NCBI RefSeq assembly: GCF_014205155.1
Contig: NZ_JACHMX010000001.1
Location: 8,060,001 to 8,124,000 of the forward strand
Reading direction: 5' to 3'
Length of the DNA stretch: 64,000 bases
Origin: Amycolatopsis umgeniensis
GTDB taxonomy: Bacteria > Actinomycetota > Actinomycetes > Mycobacteriales > Pseudonocardiaceae
Within the stretch, counting starts at the first letter, position 1, and each line of letters begins with the position of its first letter. A model generated the notes under the pieces. The model made no database searches. It saw nothing but the letters and a program-made list of their open reading frames with translations, and had not been told where the DNA came from. Positions 39,881 to 47,551 of the stretch are shown in pieces. The position numbers and the translations under genes are program-made.

Positions 39881-40614
39881 TCCGGGTCGCCGCTGTCGGG
39901 GACGTCCACCTCGGAGAGGACAACCGGGGCCTGCTGCGGCCGGTATTCGACGGCATCGCCGAACACGCCGACGTGCTGCTGCTCGCGGGGGACCTCACCC
40001 GGCACGGCACCCTCGAGGAGGCCAGGGTGGTCGCCGACGAGTTCGCCGGTCTCGATGTCCCCGTGGTGTCGGTGCTCGGCAACCACGACTACCACTCCGA
40101 CCAGGCCGAAGCGGTCAGCGGACTCCTGGAGGAAAGCGGGATCACCGTCCTGGAAGGTTCGGCCACCACGGTGGAACTGGACGGCGGGACGCTCGGCGTC
40201 GCCGGGGTGAAGGGGTTCGGCGGCGGTTTCGCGGGCAAATGCGCGAGCCGGTTCGGCGAACGCGAGATGAAGGACTTCGTCGAGCACACCATGGCGGCGG
40301 CCAAGCGGCTGCGCACCGCGCTGGAATGGCTCGAACACGAGGAACCCGACGTGACCGTCGCGCTGACGCACTACGCGCCGATCCCCGGGACACTGCACGG
40401 TGAACCCCCGGAGATCCACCCGTTCCTCGGGTCGTACCTGTTGTGCGAGCCGATCGACGACGCCCAGGTGGCTCTCGCGGTGCACGGGCACGCCCACTAC
40501 GGCAGCGAGCAAGGAGTCAGCCCAGGCGGGGTGCCGGTACGCAACGTCGCCCAGCCGGTGATCCGCTCCGCGTACGCGACCTACGTCCTCGAACCCGCGA
40601 AGGCACTGACATGA
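39877..40614 (+). CDS. Calcineurin-like metallophosphoesterase
   Basis: A 245-residue metallophosphoesterase with the complete metal-ligand set: GDVHLGE, LLLAGDLTRHG, LGNHDYH, THYAP and VHGHAHYG. It hydrolyses phosphoester bonds; the substrate is unknown. The GTG start overlaps the nucleotidyltransferase stop (GTGA) and its own stop overlaps the PhoU start (ATGA), so the three genes are coupled. Confidence 0.87.
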   Translation: MIRVAAVGDVHLGEDNRGLLRPVFDGIAEHADVLLLAGDLTRHGTLEEARVVADEFAGLDVPVVSVLGNHDYHSDQAEAVSGLLEESGITVLEGSATTVELDGGTLGVAGVKGFGGGFAGKCASRFGEREMKDFVEHTMAAAKRLRTALEWLEHEEPDVTVALTHYAPIPGTLHGEPPEIHPFLGSYLLCEPIDDAQVALAVHGHAHYGSEQGVSPGGVPVRNVAQPVIRSAYATYVLEPAKALT

Positions 40615-41282
40615 GAGAACGATTCCAAGGCGAGCTGAGCGTCCTCGGCGACCTCCTGTCGAGGATGTGCGGCATGGCGTGCGAGGAGCTTCGACTGGCC
40701 AACTCGGTCTTTCTCGACCGGAACGGTGCCGCCGTCATCGAGCTGGCCGGGGTGGAGACGAAGTTGAACGCGGCACGGACCGAATGCGAGGAGACCGCGC
40801 AGAAGCTGCTCGCCCTGCAGGCGCCGGTCGCGGGGGATCTGCGGACCGTGCTCGCGGCGGTGTACTGCGCCGACCGGTTGGAGCGGATGGGCGACCTCGC
40901 CCAGCACATCGCCGACCAGGCCGCGCGGAAGCCGGAATTCGCCGTGCCCGAGGCCTTGACCGGACGCTTCCGTGAGATGGCCGGACTGGTCTGTTCGATG
41001 GCGGAGGACCTCGGCACGGGCATCGGGGAACCGACGGCCGAGGTGTTCCACTCGCTGGCCAGGACCGATCAGCGCGTCGACGCGCTGTACGAGGAGCTGA
41101 TGACCCTGGTGACCGGTCCTGAGTGGACCGACGGCGTCGCGCCCGCGATTTCGGTGGCGCTGCTGGCACGGTTCTACGAGCGCTTCGCCGACCAGGTCGT
41201 CTCGGTCGCCCGGCGGGTGGATTTCGCGCTCACGGGGGAGTTCCCCGAATCCTCGGTACGGGACAACCCCGACGGTCCGTGA
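40611..41282 (+). CDS. PhoU-domain protein
   Basis: A 223-residue all-helical PhoU-family protein with two PhoU repeats (ELSVLGDLLSRMCGMACEELRLANSVFLDRN...; FREMAGLVCSMAEDLGTGI...) each with an acidic metal-binding motif (DRLERMGDLAQHI; ARFYERFADQVVSVARRV). PhoU proteins modulate phosphate uptake and signalling. No pst or phoR genes are nearby, so this is a stand-alone copy linked to a phosphoesterase. Confidence 0.85.
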   Translation: MRERFQGELSVLGDLLSRMCGMACEELRLANSVFLDRNGAAVIELAGVETKLNAARTECEETAQKLLALQAPVAGDLRTVLAAVYCADRLERMGDLAQHIADQAARKPEFAVPEALTGRFREMAGLVCSMAEDLGTGIGEPTAEVFHSLARTDQRVDALYEELMTLVTGPEWTDGVAPAISVALLARFYERFADQVVSVARRVDFALTGEFPESSVRDNPDGP

Positions 41283-41328
41283 AGGCCTCCTTCCCTACTC
41301 TCAAAGTAGGGAAGGAGGCCTTCACGGA
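41276..41328. terminator. Bidirectional terminator hairpin
   Basis: A long inverted repeat (arm TCCGTGAAGGCCTCCTTCCC and its complement) between the convergent PhoU and hemerythrin genes; it includes the PhoU stop codon. Confidence 0.75.
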
Positions 41329-41334
41329 CGAGCG

Positions 41335-41898
41335 TCAGGTCTGGCGGTTCTCCAGCGCGTCCCGGATCTTGTCGATGAACGCCGTCCCCGGCGCCAGCAA
41401 CCGGTTCGCCGGCGGGCGGTCGGGGGCGGCGGGATGCGGTCTGGTCGGCGCGATCTCCTTGGCCCGCAACACCTTCTCGCCCAGCTCCCGCAGGTCCTCC
41501 GGCGTGCAGGCGGCCTGCAGCTTCGGCAGCAGGTCGCTCTCTTCCTCTTCGATGTGGTGCCGGACGTCCTCGATCAGCTTGCCGACCAATTCGTCGAATC
41601 GCTTGTCCTTCGGTTCCAGACCGATGAGGTCGTTCATCACCCGCTCGGCTTCGGCGTGCTCCTCGAGCTCGTGGCCGACGACGTCGTCGCCGTCGGGAAT
41701 GTGCTTCCGGGCGGCGGGGTACATGTGCTGCTCCTCCGCGACCGAATGCCGGACGAGTTCGGCGATCACGTGGTCCGCGAGATCCTTGCGGTGCTGGTCG
41801 CCGCCCTTGCCGGACTCGAGCTCCTTGAAGATCCGCTCGAAAGCGCGGTGATCCTCGGTGATCACCGAGATGAGGTCGTGCTTCGTGGTGGTGGTCAT
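41335..41898 (-). CDS. Hemerythrin HHE-domain protein
   Basis: A 187-residue protein with an HHE cation-binding four-helix bundle (ISVITEDHRAFERIFKELE; RHSVAEEQHMYPAARKHI; HELEEHAEAERVMNDL; HHIEEEESDLLP). By family it binds a di-iron centre and oxygen or NO. The ATG at 41898 has CAGGAG 5 bases upstream and is preferred to the in-frame GTG at 41904. A C-terminal proline-rich tail (APTRPHPAAPDRPPANR) follows the bundle. Confidence 0.87.
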   Translation of the reverse strand: MTTTTKHDLISVITEDHRAFERIFKELESGKGGDQHRKDLADHVIAELVRHSVAEEQHMYPAARKHIPDGDDVVGHELEEHAEAERVMNDLIGLEPKDKRFDELVGKLIEDVRHHIEEEESDLLPKLQAACTPEDLRELGEKVLRAKEIAPTRPHPAAPDRPPANRLLAPGTAFIDKIRDALENRQT

Positions 41899-41938
41899 GG
41901 ACACTCCTGTCCGTGGTCGTCAGTTCGACACCTTGCGG

Positions 41939-41962
41939 GTACCCGCCGTCCGCGGTTCAATC
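41939..41962 (-). promoter_or_regulatory. SigB/SigF-type promoter of the hemerythrin gene
   Basis: On the reverse strand GATT (41962-41959), 14 bases, GGGTAC (41944-41939), 46 bases before the ATG at 41898. Confidence 0.5.
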
Positions 41963-42389
41963 ACCCGGATTCGTCGGTGGCTTGATGCGGTGCGCCGACC
42001 GGTTTGGATTCCGGGGAGCCGCGCTGACGCGGGATCGCCGAAATCCGTGAGCTGCTCGGCGTTGTAGGCGCTCATCTCGGCCACGGACTGAGCCAGCCAA
42101 GACAGCAGGAAGACCCCCGGCATCACCAGTCCGAGCGACATCGAAAAGATCCCGGTTCGCTAGCCGCCCGCACGGGCCCATTTCGGTGAAGCAGCTCTCG
42201 CTTCTGCCCGACAGGCCGACGGGTTCAGCGGCGTGGCCGATCCGCCCGTCGTTGTAATCGGCGAGACCGGAAAGCGCCTGCCCGGCGAGGCTGAGCAGGA
42301 AGCGCAGCCCGAATCCCAGCGCGCTGGCGCAGATACACGCTGAACACCGCCTCGCACTGTCCACCGAAAGCCAGCGCCTTGACGATCAC
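41960..42389 (-). pseudogene. Decayed two-repeat membrane protein gene (DUF6766-like)
   Basis: No intact ORF covers this stretch. On the reverse strand, fragments in different frames resemble each other and the two halves of a DUF6766-type membrane protein: LRFLLSLAGQALSGLADYND (about 42300-42250) and FLLSWLAQSVAEMSAYNAEQ (about 42110-42050). Internal stops and frameshifts separate them. A stress-type promoter (42399-42424) remains exactly 15 bases upstream of a GTG at 42389. The family name is from memory and moderately sure. Confidence 0.45.
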
Positions 42390-42398
42390 GGACGGCGA

Positions 42399-42424
42399 AT
42401 ACCCGGCCGTCCGGCCGCTCACAC
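42399..42424 (-). promoter_or_regulatory. SigB/SigF-type promoter of the decayed gene
   Basis: On the reverse strand GTGT (42424-42421), 16 bases, GGGTAT (42404-42399), 15 bases before a GTG at 42389. Confidence 0.4.
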
Positions 42425-42435
42425 CTCAAGGTCGA

Positions 42436-43047
42436 TCATGGCGCGGGGTACTGGTGCTCCCGCAGCAGCTTCGCCAGGTGGACGGCGTTGCGAGCCAGTG
42501 TCGAGTTGGTCGATTCGACCGCTTCCGGCGTCTCGTCGAGGTCGTTGTAGTCGCCGCCCTTCATGGCCTCGCCGTTCCAGTAGGTCCCGCCTTGGGCGGG
42601 CACCGTGAACCCGGTGTCGTTGAGGGCCTGGAACAGATCCGCGGTGATCTTGTGCGCGCCGTCCTCGTTGCCGACGACGGCGGTGACCCCGACCTTGGCG
42701 AACATCGCGGGCCTGCCCTCGTCGTCCGTTTCGGACAGTTCGGCGTCGAGCCGCTCCAGGACACGCTGGGCGACACTGGACATGTGGCCGACCCAGGTCG
42801 GTGTCGAGATCAGGAGGATGTCGGCCGCGGTGATCTTGCGGCGGATTTCGGGCCACGCGTCGCCGTCGCCCATGTCGGCTTCCACCCCTGGCTTGACGTC
42901 ATGGTCCACGACGCGCACCAGTTCGCCGGTGACACCGCGTTCCGCCATCTTGTCGAGCACCTGCTGGGCGATCAGGGCGCTGCTCGAAGCGGCGGGCGAC
43001 GGTTTGAGCGAACACACCAGTGCGAGGGCCTTCAACGGCTGGGTCAT
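42436..43047 (-). CDS. NADPH-dependent FMN reductase / flavodoxin-like protein
   Basis: A 203-residue flavodoxin-fold protein (LKALALVCSLKPSPAASSSALIAQQVLDKM with the phosphate-binding loop; LLISTPTWVGHMSSVAQRVLERLD; AVVGNEDGAHKITADLFQALND). By family it reduces FMN or quinones with NADPH. Its ATG overlaps the stop of a 6-codon leaderless ORF (43044-43064), which probably couples its translation. GGACAGGAGG lies before the ATG. Confidence 0.85.
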   Translation of the reverse strand: MTQPLKALALVCSLKPSPAASSSALIAQQVLDKMAERGVTGELVRVVDHDVKPGVEADMGDGDAWPEIRRKITAADILLISTPTWVGHMSSVAQRVLERLDAELSETDDEGRPAMFAKVGVTAVVGNEDGAHKITADLFQALNDTGFTVPAQGGTYWNGEAMKGGDYNDLDETPEAVESTNSTLARNAVHLAKLLREHQYPAP

Positions 43048-43064
43048 CGTGTCCTCCTGTCCAT
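43044..43064 (-). CDS. Leaderless mini-ORF upstream of the FMN reductase gene
   Basis: ATG at 43064 encodes MDRRTR and stops at a TGA overlapping the next gene's ATG (ATGA). Its ATG is exactly 15 bases from the GGGTAG box, like the leaderless genes in this window, and the mini-ORF contains the Shine-Dalgarno sequence of the next gene. Predicted only from spacing. Confidence 0.35.
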   Translation of the reverse strand: MDRRTR

Positions 43065-43073
43065 GCCGACGGG

Positions 43074-43099
43074 CTACCCGGGCGGCGATTCGGGGAAAC
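43074..43099 (-). promoter_or_regulatory. SigB/SigF-type promoter of the FMN reductase gene
   Basis: On the reverse strand GTTT (43099-43096), 16 bases, GGGTAG (43079-43074), consensus match. Divergent from the promoter at 43102. Confidence 0.6.
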
Positions 43100-43101
43100 C
43101 C

Positions 43102-43126
43102 GTGTGAATCGGGCGAAGCCGGGTAC
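43102..43126 (+). promoter_or_regulatory. SigB/SigF-type promoter of the pyruvyltransferase-like gene
   Basis: GTGT (43102-43105), 15 bases, GGGTAC (43121-43126), exactly 15 bases before the ATG at 43136. Confidence 0.5.
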
Positions 43127-43135
43127 GCCATATAC

Positions 43136-43975
43136 ATGCGTGCTTTGGTGATCGGGTGGGCGAGCTTGCGCCACGGCGAGGCGACTCCGGTTGACGTACT
43201 CGGCATGCGGCGGGTCGACGCCGCGCTGTCGTTGGCGGAGGTGCCGCACGATCTGGCTTGGGAAGCGGATTACGACACGGTGGACCCGGCGAGGTACAGC
43301 CATGTCGTGTTCGTCTCCGGCCCCGTGAAAGGCAGGCAGGTGCGCGAGGTGCACCGGCGGTTCGCGCACTGCCACCGGATCGCGGTGGGGGTTTCGGTGG
43401 CCGATCCGGGTGAGGAAGCGGTCACCGGGTTCGACCAGGTGCTGGCCCGCGACCATCAGGGGATCGCCACCCCGGACCTCTCGATCGACGCCCCGACCGA
43501 CGAGGTGCTGGTGGCGGGCCTGATCCTCGCGCCGGAAGACACCGCTGTCCGGTCCTCCGTGACGCGGTGGCTCGCCGGGATCGACTGCGCGCGAGTACCC
43601 CTCGACCCTGGCCTGGCGCCTTCGGACTGGGCGCGGTGCGCGACACCGGATCAGTTCGCCTCGATCCTTTCGCATATGGATGTGGTGGTCACGACCCGGC
43701 TGGACGGGCTGGTGATGGGCCTGCGGGCGGGTGTCCCCGTACTGGCGGTGGATCCCGTCGTCGGCGGCGGCACGCTGACGGCGCAGGCCGACGCGCTCGG
43801 CTGGCCTGCGCTCGTCCCGGCCGAGGAGGCGGGGCAAACGGAGAACCTCGATTCGTGGTGGCGCTGGTGTTCGTCGGTGCAGGGGCGGGCGGTGGCCGCG
43901 CTGCGGGCGTTGCCGACGGACAACGGATTGATCCGGGACATGGTGAAGGCGTTCAAAGCCGGTCCGATCCGGTGA
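43136..43975 (+). CDS. Polysaccharide-pyruvyltransferase-like protein
   Basis: A 279-residue protein with a two-Rossmann (GT-B-like) layout as in the polysaccharide pyruvyl transferase family: N-terminal RALVIGWASLRHGEATPVDVLGMRRVDAAL, and C-terminal CATPDQFASILSHMDVVVTTRLDGLVMGLRAGVPVLAVDPVVGGG, the nucleotide-binding half. The acceptor is unknown. There is no ribosome-binding site; the ATG lies 15 bases after the promoter box, so the message looks leaderless. It precedes a convergent GT4 gene. Confidence 0.75.
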   Translation: MRALVIGWASLRHGEATPVDVLGMRRVDAALSLAEVPHDLAWEADYDTVDPARYSHVVFVSGPVKGRQVREVHRRFAHCHRIAVGVSVADPGEEAVTGFDQVLARDHQGIATPDLSIDAPTDEVLVAGLILAPEDTAVRSSVTRWLAGIDCARVPLDPGLAPSDWARCATPDQFASILSHMDVVVTTRLDGLVMGLRAGVPVLAVDPVVGGGTLTAQADALGWPALVPAEEAGQTENLDSWWRWCSSVQGRAVAALRALPTDNGLIRDMVKAFKAGPIR

Positions 43976-43982
43976 AGTGGGC

Positions 43983-45122
43983 TCACACGTGAGACGGCAT
44001 GTCCCGCGACGCCAGCGCGTAGGCTCGCGCGCAGTCCGCCGCCACGCGGTCCCACGAGTATCGCGCCCGCACCCGATCGTGCCCGGCCACCCCGAAGGCC
44101 TCCCGCGCCGACGCGTCCGCGAGCAGTCGCCTCAGTGCTCCGGCGAGTTCCTTGGAATTGCCCGGTGACACCAGCAGTCCGGTAACGCCGTCGATCACGG
44201 TATCGGCCAGCACGCCGACCGAAGCCGCCACCACGCTCACCCCGCAAGCCATCGCTTCGAGCGGTACGAGAACCGAGGGATCGGACGGGGGCGTGCAGAC
44301 CACGACGTCGGCGGACCGCAGGAGGGCGGGCAGATCCTGCCGGGGGACCCAGCCCACCGTCCGGATCCGGTCGATCACCCCGGCGCGTTCGGCGAGCTCA
44401 CGCAGCCGTCGGGTGTCCGCCGTCGTGAGATTTCCGGCGAGGACGAGCTCGGTCTCCGGCAACGACGCCAGTGCGGTGATCACGACGTCGGCTCCCGGGC
44501 CGCCGACGCTCACGATGCGGTACCGCGCGGTACGGCGCGCGGTTTCGCCGTCCACGGTGAACTTCGCGGGGTCGACGCCGCCGGAGACGACCGACGCCCG
44601 CGGGCGGGGCATCCCCAGCCGGACCAGCGAGAGGACCTCGTCCGACGAGGCCGCCAGCACCCGGCTCGCCTGTTTGGCGATCATGCGCTCGACCCGGATC
44701 CGGTCCTCGTGGTGCCCGTCCCCGAGGGTGTGAAAGGTCTGCGTCACCGGGAGGCCGAGATCCTTGGCGGCGAGAAGCGAAACGAGACCGGACGACCAGA
44801 AGTGCGCGTGGACCACGTCCGGCCGGTCCTTGGCCCATCGGGAGCGCAGGACCCGGGTGAAGTCCCCCAGCAGCGGCAGGAGTTCGTCCTCCCGGAGTTT
44901 CCTGGCGGGACCGGCGGGCACGTGGACAACGCGGTACCCGTCCGGTGACCCGACCGTCGCCGGGGTCCGGCGGCTCTCGCGGCGGGTGTACACGGTGACG
45001 TCGTGACCCTCGCGGGTCAGCGCGGCGGACAGTTCGGCGACGTGGACGTGCCGTCGCTCGATCGGTCCATCATCGAAGACGGCGAGCGGACTGGCCCGTC
45101 CGGAGACCATCGCGATCTTCAT
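43983..45122 (-). CDS. Glycosyltransferase family 4 (MshA/PimB-like)
   Basis: A 379-residue retaining GT-B glycosyltransferase. Seen: MKIAMVSGRASPLAV...HVAELSAALTREGHDVTVYTRR, DVVHAHFWSSGLVS, the donor-binding KAGxD-like region RYRIVSVGGPGADVVITALASLPETELVLAGN, and the EX7E motif region PSVLVPLEAMACGVSVVAASVGVLADTV. Donor and acceptor are unknown. ATG at 45122 has GGAG upstream; the stress promoter is at 45151-45175. Confidence 0.85.
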   Translation of the reverse strand: MKIAMVSGRASPLAVFDDGPIERRHVHVAELSAALTREGHDVTVYTRRESRRTPATVGSPDGYRVVHVPAGPARKLREDELLPLLGDFTRVLRSRWAKDRPDVVHAHFWSSGLVSLLAAKDLGLPVTQTFHTLGDGHHEDRIRVERMIAKQASRVLAASSDEVLSLVRLGMPRPRASVVSGGVDPAKFTVDGETARRTARYRIVSVGGPGADVVITALASLPETELVLAGNLTTADTRRLRELAERAGVIDRIRTVGWVPRQDLPALLRSADVVVCTPPSDPSVLVPLEAMACGVSVVAASVGVLADTVIDGVTGLLVSPGNSKELAGALRRLLADASAREAFGVAGHDRVRARYSWDRVAADCARAYALASRDMPSHV

Positions 45123-45150
45123 CGGCCCACTCCGTTCTGCCAGCCGTCGG

Positions 45151-45175
45151 ATACCCCGTGGTGGCATCGCGAAAC
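45151..45175 (-). promoter_or_regulatory. SigB/SigF-type promoter of the glycosyltransferase gene
   Basis: On the reverse strand GTTT (45175-45172), 15 bases, GGGTAT (45156-45151), 34 bases before the ATG at 45122. Confidence 0.6.
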
Positions 45176-45200
45176 ACCGCGTCCGCGGGCCATTGTGGAC

Positions 45201-45225
45201 GTTTGGCGCCGCACGACCGGGGTAG
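45201..45225 (+). promoter_or_regulatory. SigB/SigF-type promoter upstream of the CDGSH gene
   Basis: GTTT (45201-45204), 15 bases, GGGTAG (45220-45225), 15 bases before the ATG of a 14-codon ORF at 45235. Confidence 0.6.
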
Positions 45226-45234
45226 CCGGGGATC

Positions 45235-45279
45235 ATGACCGTGATCCGTAGTCCGCACTCGTCGGTGAACCGTGCCTAG
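45235..45279 (+). CDS. Leaderless mini-ORF upstream of the CDGSH gene
   Basis: Encodes MTVIRSPHSSVNRA and stops at TAG 45277-45279, overlapping the CDGSH gene's GTG at 45272 in another frame. Its ATG is exactly 15 bases from the promoter box. Probably couples translation of the CDGSH gene; the peptide itself may have no function. Confidence 0.35.
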   Translation: MTVIRSPHSSVNRA

Positions 45280-45478
45280 GAAACGGGTCCGGATCGAATC
45301 CGGCGGCCCGATCCTGGTGGAGGGGCCGGTCGAGATCGCCACGCCCGACGGCGAGACGGTGACGTCCGACCGGTTCCTCGTCGCGTTGTGCGCCTGCCGT
45401 CGCAGCAAGAGCTTTCCCTTCTGCGACACCAGTCACCGCCGCCGTTCACGGCAAGGGGTGCAACGGCCTCAGGAGTGA
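45272..45478 (+). CDS. CDGSH-type iron-sulfur protein
   Basis: A 68-residue protein with a single CDGSH motif CACRRSKSFPFCDTSH (three Cys and one His that bind a 2Fe-2S cluster). The Gly of the CDGSH core is replaced by Thr (CDTSH). Such proteins store or pass Fe-S clusters or electrons. It starts at GTG, with a mini-ORF upstream. It ends 33 bases inside the 3' end of the convergent iron-protein gene. Confidence 0.8.
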   Translation: MPRKRVRIESGGPILVEGPVEIATPDGETVTSDRFLVALCACRRSKSFPFCDTSHRRRSRQGVQRPQE

Positions 45479-46456
45479 GCTCTCACCGGTCGACCACGCG
45501 CCCAACAGATGCTCGGTCAACCGGTTCTCCAGCAGGTCGGTGGCCTGGATGCCCAGTGCGATGTCCGCCGCCAGTTCCGGCTCCCGCGCCAGCAGATCCC
45601 CGACGACGTCATGCCGCAGCACCTGCTCGTGCACCGCGTCGGCCTCGATGTGCTCGGTGTAGAAGTAGCGGCATTCCCCGGCCGCGCCGAGCCGCCCCAA
45701 CGCCTCGTCCATCCGCCGCGCGGCCGGCCCGGTGCTGATCTCGGTACTGGCGAAATGCCCGACGAGCGCCCCGCGCAGGCGCCGGTGCAACCCGAACAGC
45801 GACATCATGTTGACCGTCGCGAGCGTGCAGGCCGGGACGTGGTCGAGGTAGGCGAGGTAACCGTCGGAGAGACCCGCGGCCGCCAGCAGATCGGCGAACA
45901 GGCGGGAATGAGCCTGATCGGCCCGTCCGCCGCCGAATTCGTCGAACTCGACGGCGACCAGCGCCGCCTTGGCCCGGCCACGCAGCCGCGGGATCACCCA
46001 CGCGTGGGGATCCGCCTCTTTGAGGTGGTAGATCGACCGATGCGCGAAGTACTCCTCGACGTGCCACCACTCGCCCTTGTCCCGCAGGAAATGGGAGACA
46101 CCCTCACCGTCGACGGGCTCGACCAGCATCGCGTCGAGCAGCGCGCCGACGTCGTCCCCGCCGGGCACGGCGGCGCGGATACCGTCGAGGAACGCGTTTT
46201 CCAGGCCGGACCGGAAGCCGAGCAGATGCGGATCCCACTCCCAACCGGGATCGACGCCGTCGAAGCCCTGGTAGTGGAGTTCGTAGCAGACGTGCAGCGC
46301 CAGCTGCAGATCCTCGCCGAAGGGATCGGCCTCCGCCGCCGCCTCGCGGTCGAACTCGTCCCGGCGGCCGCCCGCCAGGGTGTCCACCACGGCGGCCGAA
46401 AGCGGGCCCCGGATCTCGGGCAACCTCGCGGCCACGTCGCGGTCGATCTTCGTCAT
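45446..46456 (-). CDS. Iron-containing redox enzyme family protein (heme-oxygenase-like fold)
   Basis: A 336-residue all-helical protein of the heme-oxygenase-like di-iron family often annotated iron-containing redox enzyme. Candidate metal residues lie in ELHYQGFDGV, GEWWHVEEYFAHRSIYHLKEADPH, and FYTEHIEADAVHEQVLRHD. Function unknown, possibly a di-iron oxidase. It sits near CDGSH and Rieske proteins, a neighbourhood suggesting shared iron-redox work. ATG at 46456 is preferred to the in-frame GTG at 46462 because the GGGTAC box is exactly 15 bases upstream. Confidence 0.75.
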   Translation of the reverse strand: MTKIDRDVAARLPEIRGPLSAAVVDTLAGGRRDEFDREAAAEADPFGEDLQLALHVCYELHYQGFDGVDPGWEWDPHLLGFRSGLENAFLDGIRAAVPGGDDVGALLDAMLVEPVDGEGVSHFLRDKGEWWHVEEYFAHRSIYHLKEADPHAWVIPRLRGRAKAALVAVEFDEFGGGRADQAHSRLFADLLAAAGLSDGYLAYLDHVPACTLATVNMMSLFGLHRRLRGALVGHFASTEISTGPAARRMDEALGRLGAAGECRYFYTEHIEADAVHEQVLRHDVVGDLLAREPELAADIALGIQATDLLENRLTEHLLGAWSTGESSLLRPLHPLP

Positions 46457-46465
46457 GGCCACGGA

Positions 46466-46490
46466 GTACCCGCTCTACGCGTGCGGAACC
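46466..46490 (-). promoter_or_regulatory. SigB/SigF-type promoter of the iron-containing redox enzyme gene
   Basis: On the reverse strand GGTT (46490-46487), 15 bases, GGGTAC (46471-46466), 15 bases before ATG 46456. It lies at the 3' end of the upstream GCS2 gene. Confidence 0.5.
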
Positions 46491-47551
46491 GTCTCTTCGG
46501 TCAGCATGCGCAACACCGCGATCTCCCCGTCGGCGGCGGCCCGGCGTTGCCTGCCGGCACCGGTGCCCTCCCGTTCCAGGATGCCGAGCAGCGTCCGGAC
46601 CAGTGCCAGGTCGCCGGTGTCCTCGAGCGCCTGCCCGGTGTGCGCGAGCAGCGCGGCGACCCGGTCGCCCACCGGGACCGGCTTCCCCGCCACCGGGTCG
46701 ACGGCCGGACCGGAAAGGCCGTGCCGGGCGGCCGACCACACCGCGGCGGAGGCCATCTGCGGATCCAGCGGGGTGGCCTCCACACCGCGGTCGAGGTCGG
46801 TGAGGGCGGTGCGCACCAGCCCGCGGGTCAGCAATCCCTGCAGGACGGCTTCGTCGACGGTGGAGGCGGTGTCGGCGGCGCGGACCTCGACCCCGGGCCA
46901 CCGCGACGAGGGCCTGGCGAGCCAGAACGTCCGGTGCTCGTCCACCAGGATCCCGCAGTCCACCAGTTTCCCGACCTGTTCCTCGAATCCGGCGGCGTCC
47001 GCGAAGTACGGGGCGATGCCCGCGCCGGGAAAACGGCTCTGCCGCACCGTCCGCCAGCTCTCGTACCCGGTGTCGAGACCACCGTCGAACGGCGAGTTCC
47101 CCGACAACGCCAGCAGCGTGGGCAGCCATTCCGCCAGATGGTTCACGACGGCGACCGCGGTCTCCCGATCAGGCACACCGACATGCACGTGACAGCCGCA
47201 GGCCTCGTCCGCCTCGACCTTGCCGAACCGGTCTTCGGCGTCGTGGTCGCGATCGGGCGAAGGACGCAGGGGAGTGCCGGAAGCGATGACGGCGCAGTCC
47301 TCGCCGGCCGCAGCTTCGGCCAGCGTTCGCCGTCCCGCGGTCAGATGCCCATACAGCTCGTCGGCCGTTTCGCAGACACCGGTGACCGCCTCGATCTGCG
47401 TCGGCCGGGGTTCCCGGTGTACCGCCGCGCCTTCCGGCAGCGGACAGCAGATCCGGTGCCGGGCGAGCACTGCCTCGGCACGCGGGCAGCTCGCCCCGGT
47501 TCTCGGGTCGACCAGCAGGAACTCCTCTTCGATGCTGATGCCGGTCATCAT
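46475..47551 (-). CDS. YbdK-type carboxylate-amine ligase (GCS2 family), copy 1
   Basis: A 358-residue glutamate-cysteine-ligase-2 (YbdK/EgtA-like) enzyme, which forms an amide between glutamate (or similar) and an amine with ATP. Seen: N-terminal GISIEEEFLLVDPRTG, QIEAVTGVCETADELY, ACGCHVHVGVPDRETAV, SPFDGGLDTGYESWRTV. Starts at ATG 47551, overlapping the Rieske gene stop (ATGA). A related but different gene lies at 52609-53679. Substrates unknown. Confidence 0.85.
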   Translation of the reverse strand: MMTGISIEEEFLLVDPRTGASCPRAEAVLARHRICCPLPEGAAVHREPRPTQIEAVTGVCETADELYGHLTAGRRTLAEAAAGEDCAVIASGTPLRPSPDRDHDAEDRFGKVEADEACGCHVHVGVPDRETAVAVVNHLAEWLPTLLALSGNSPFDGGLDTGYESWRTVRQSRFPGAGIAPYFADAAGFEEQVGKLVDCGILVDEHRTFWLARPSSRWPGVEVRAADTASTVDEAVLQGLLTRGLVRTALTDLDRGVEATPLDPQMASAAVWSAARHGLSGPAVDPVAGKPVPVGDRVAALLAHTGQALEDTGDLALVRTLLGILEREGTGAGRQRRAAADGEIAVLRMLTEETVPHA

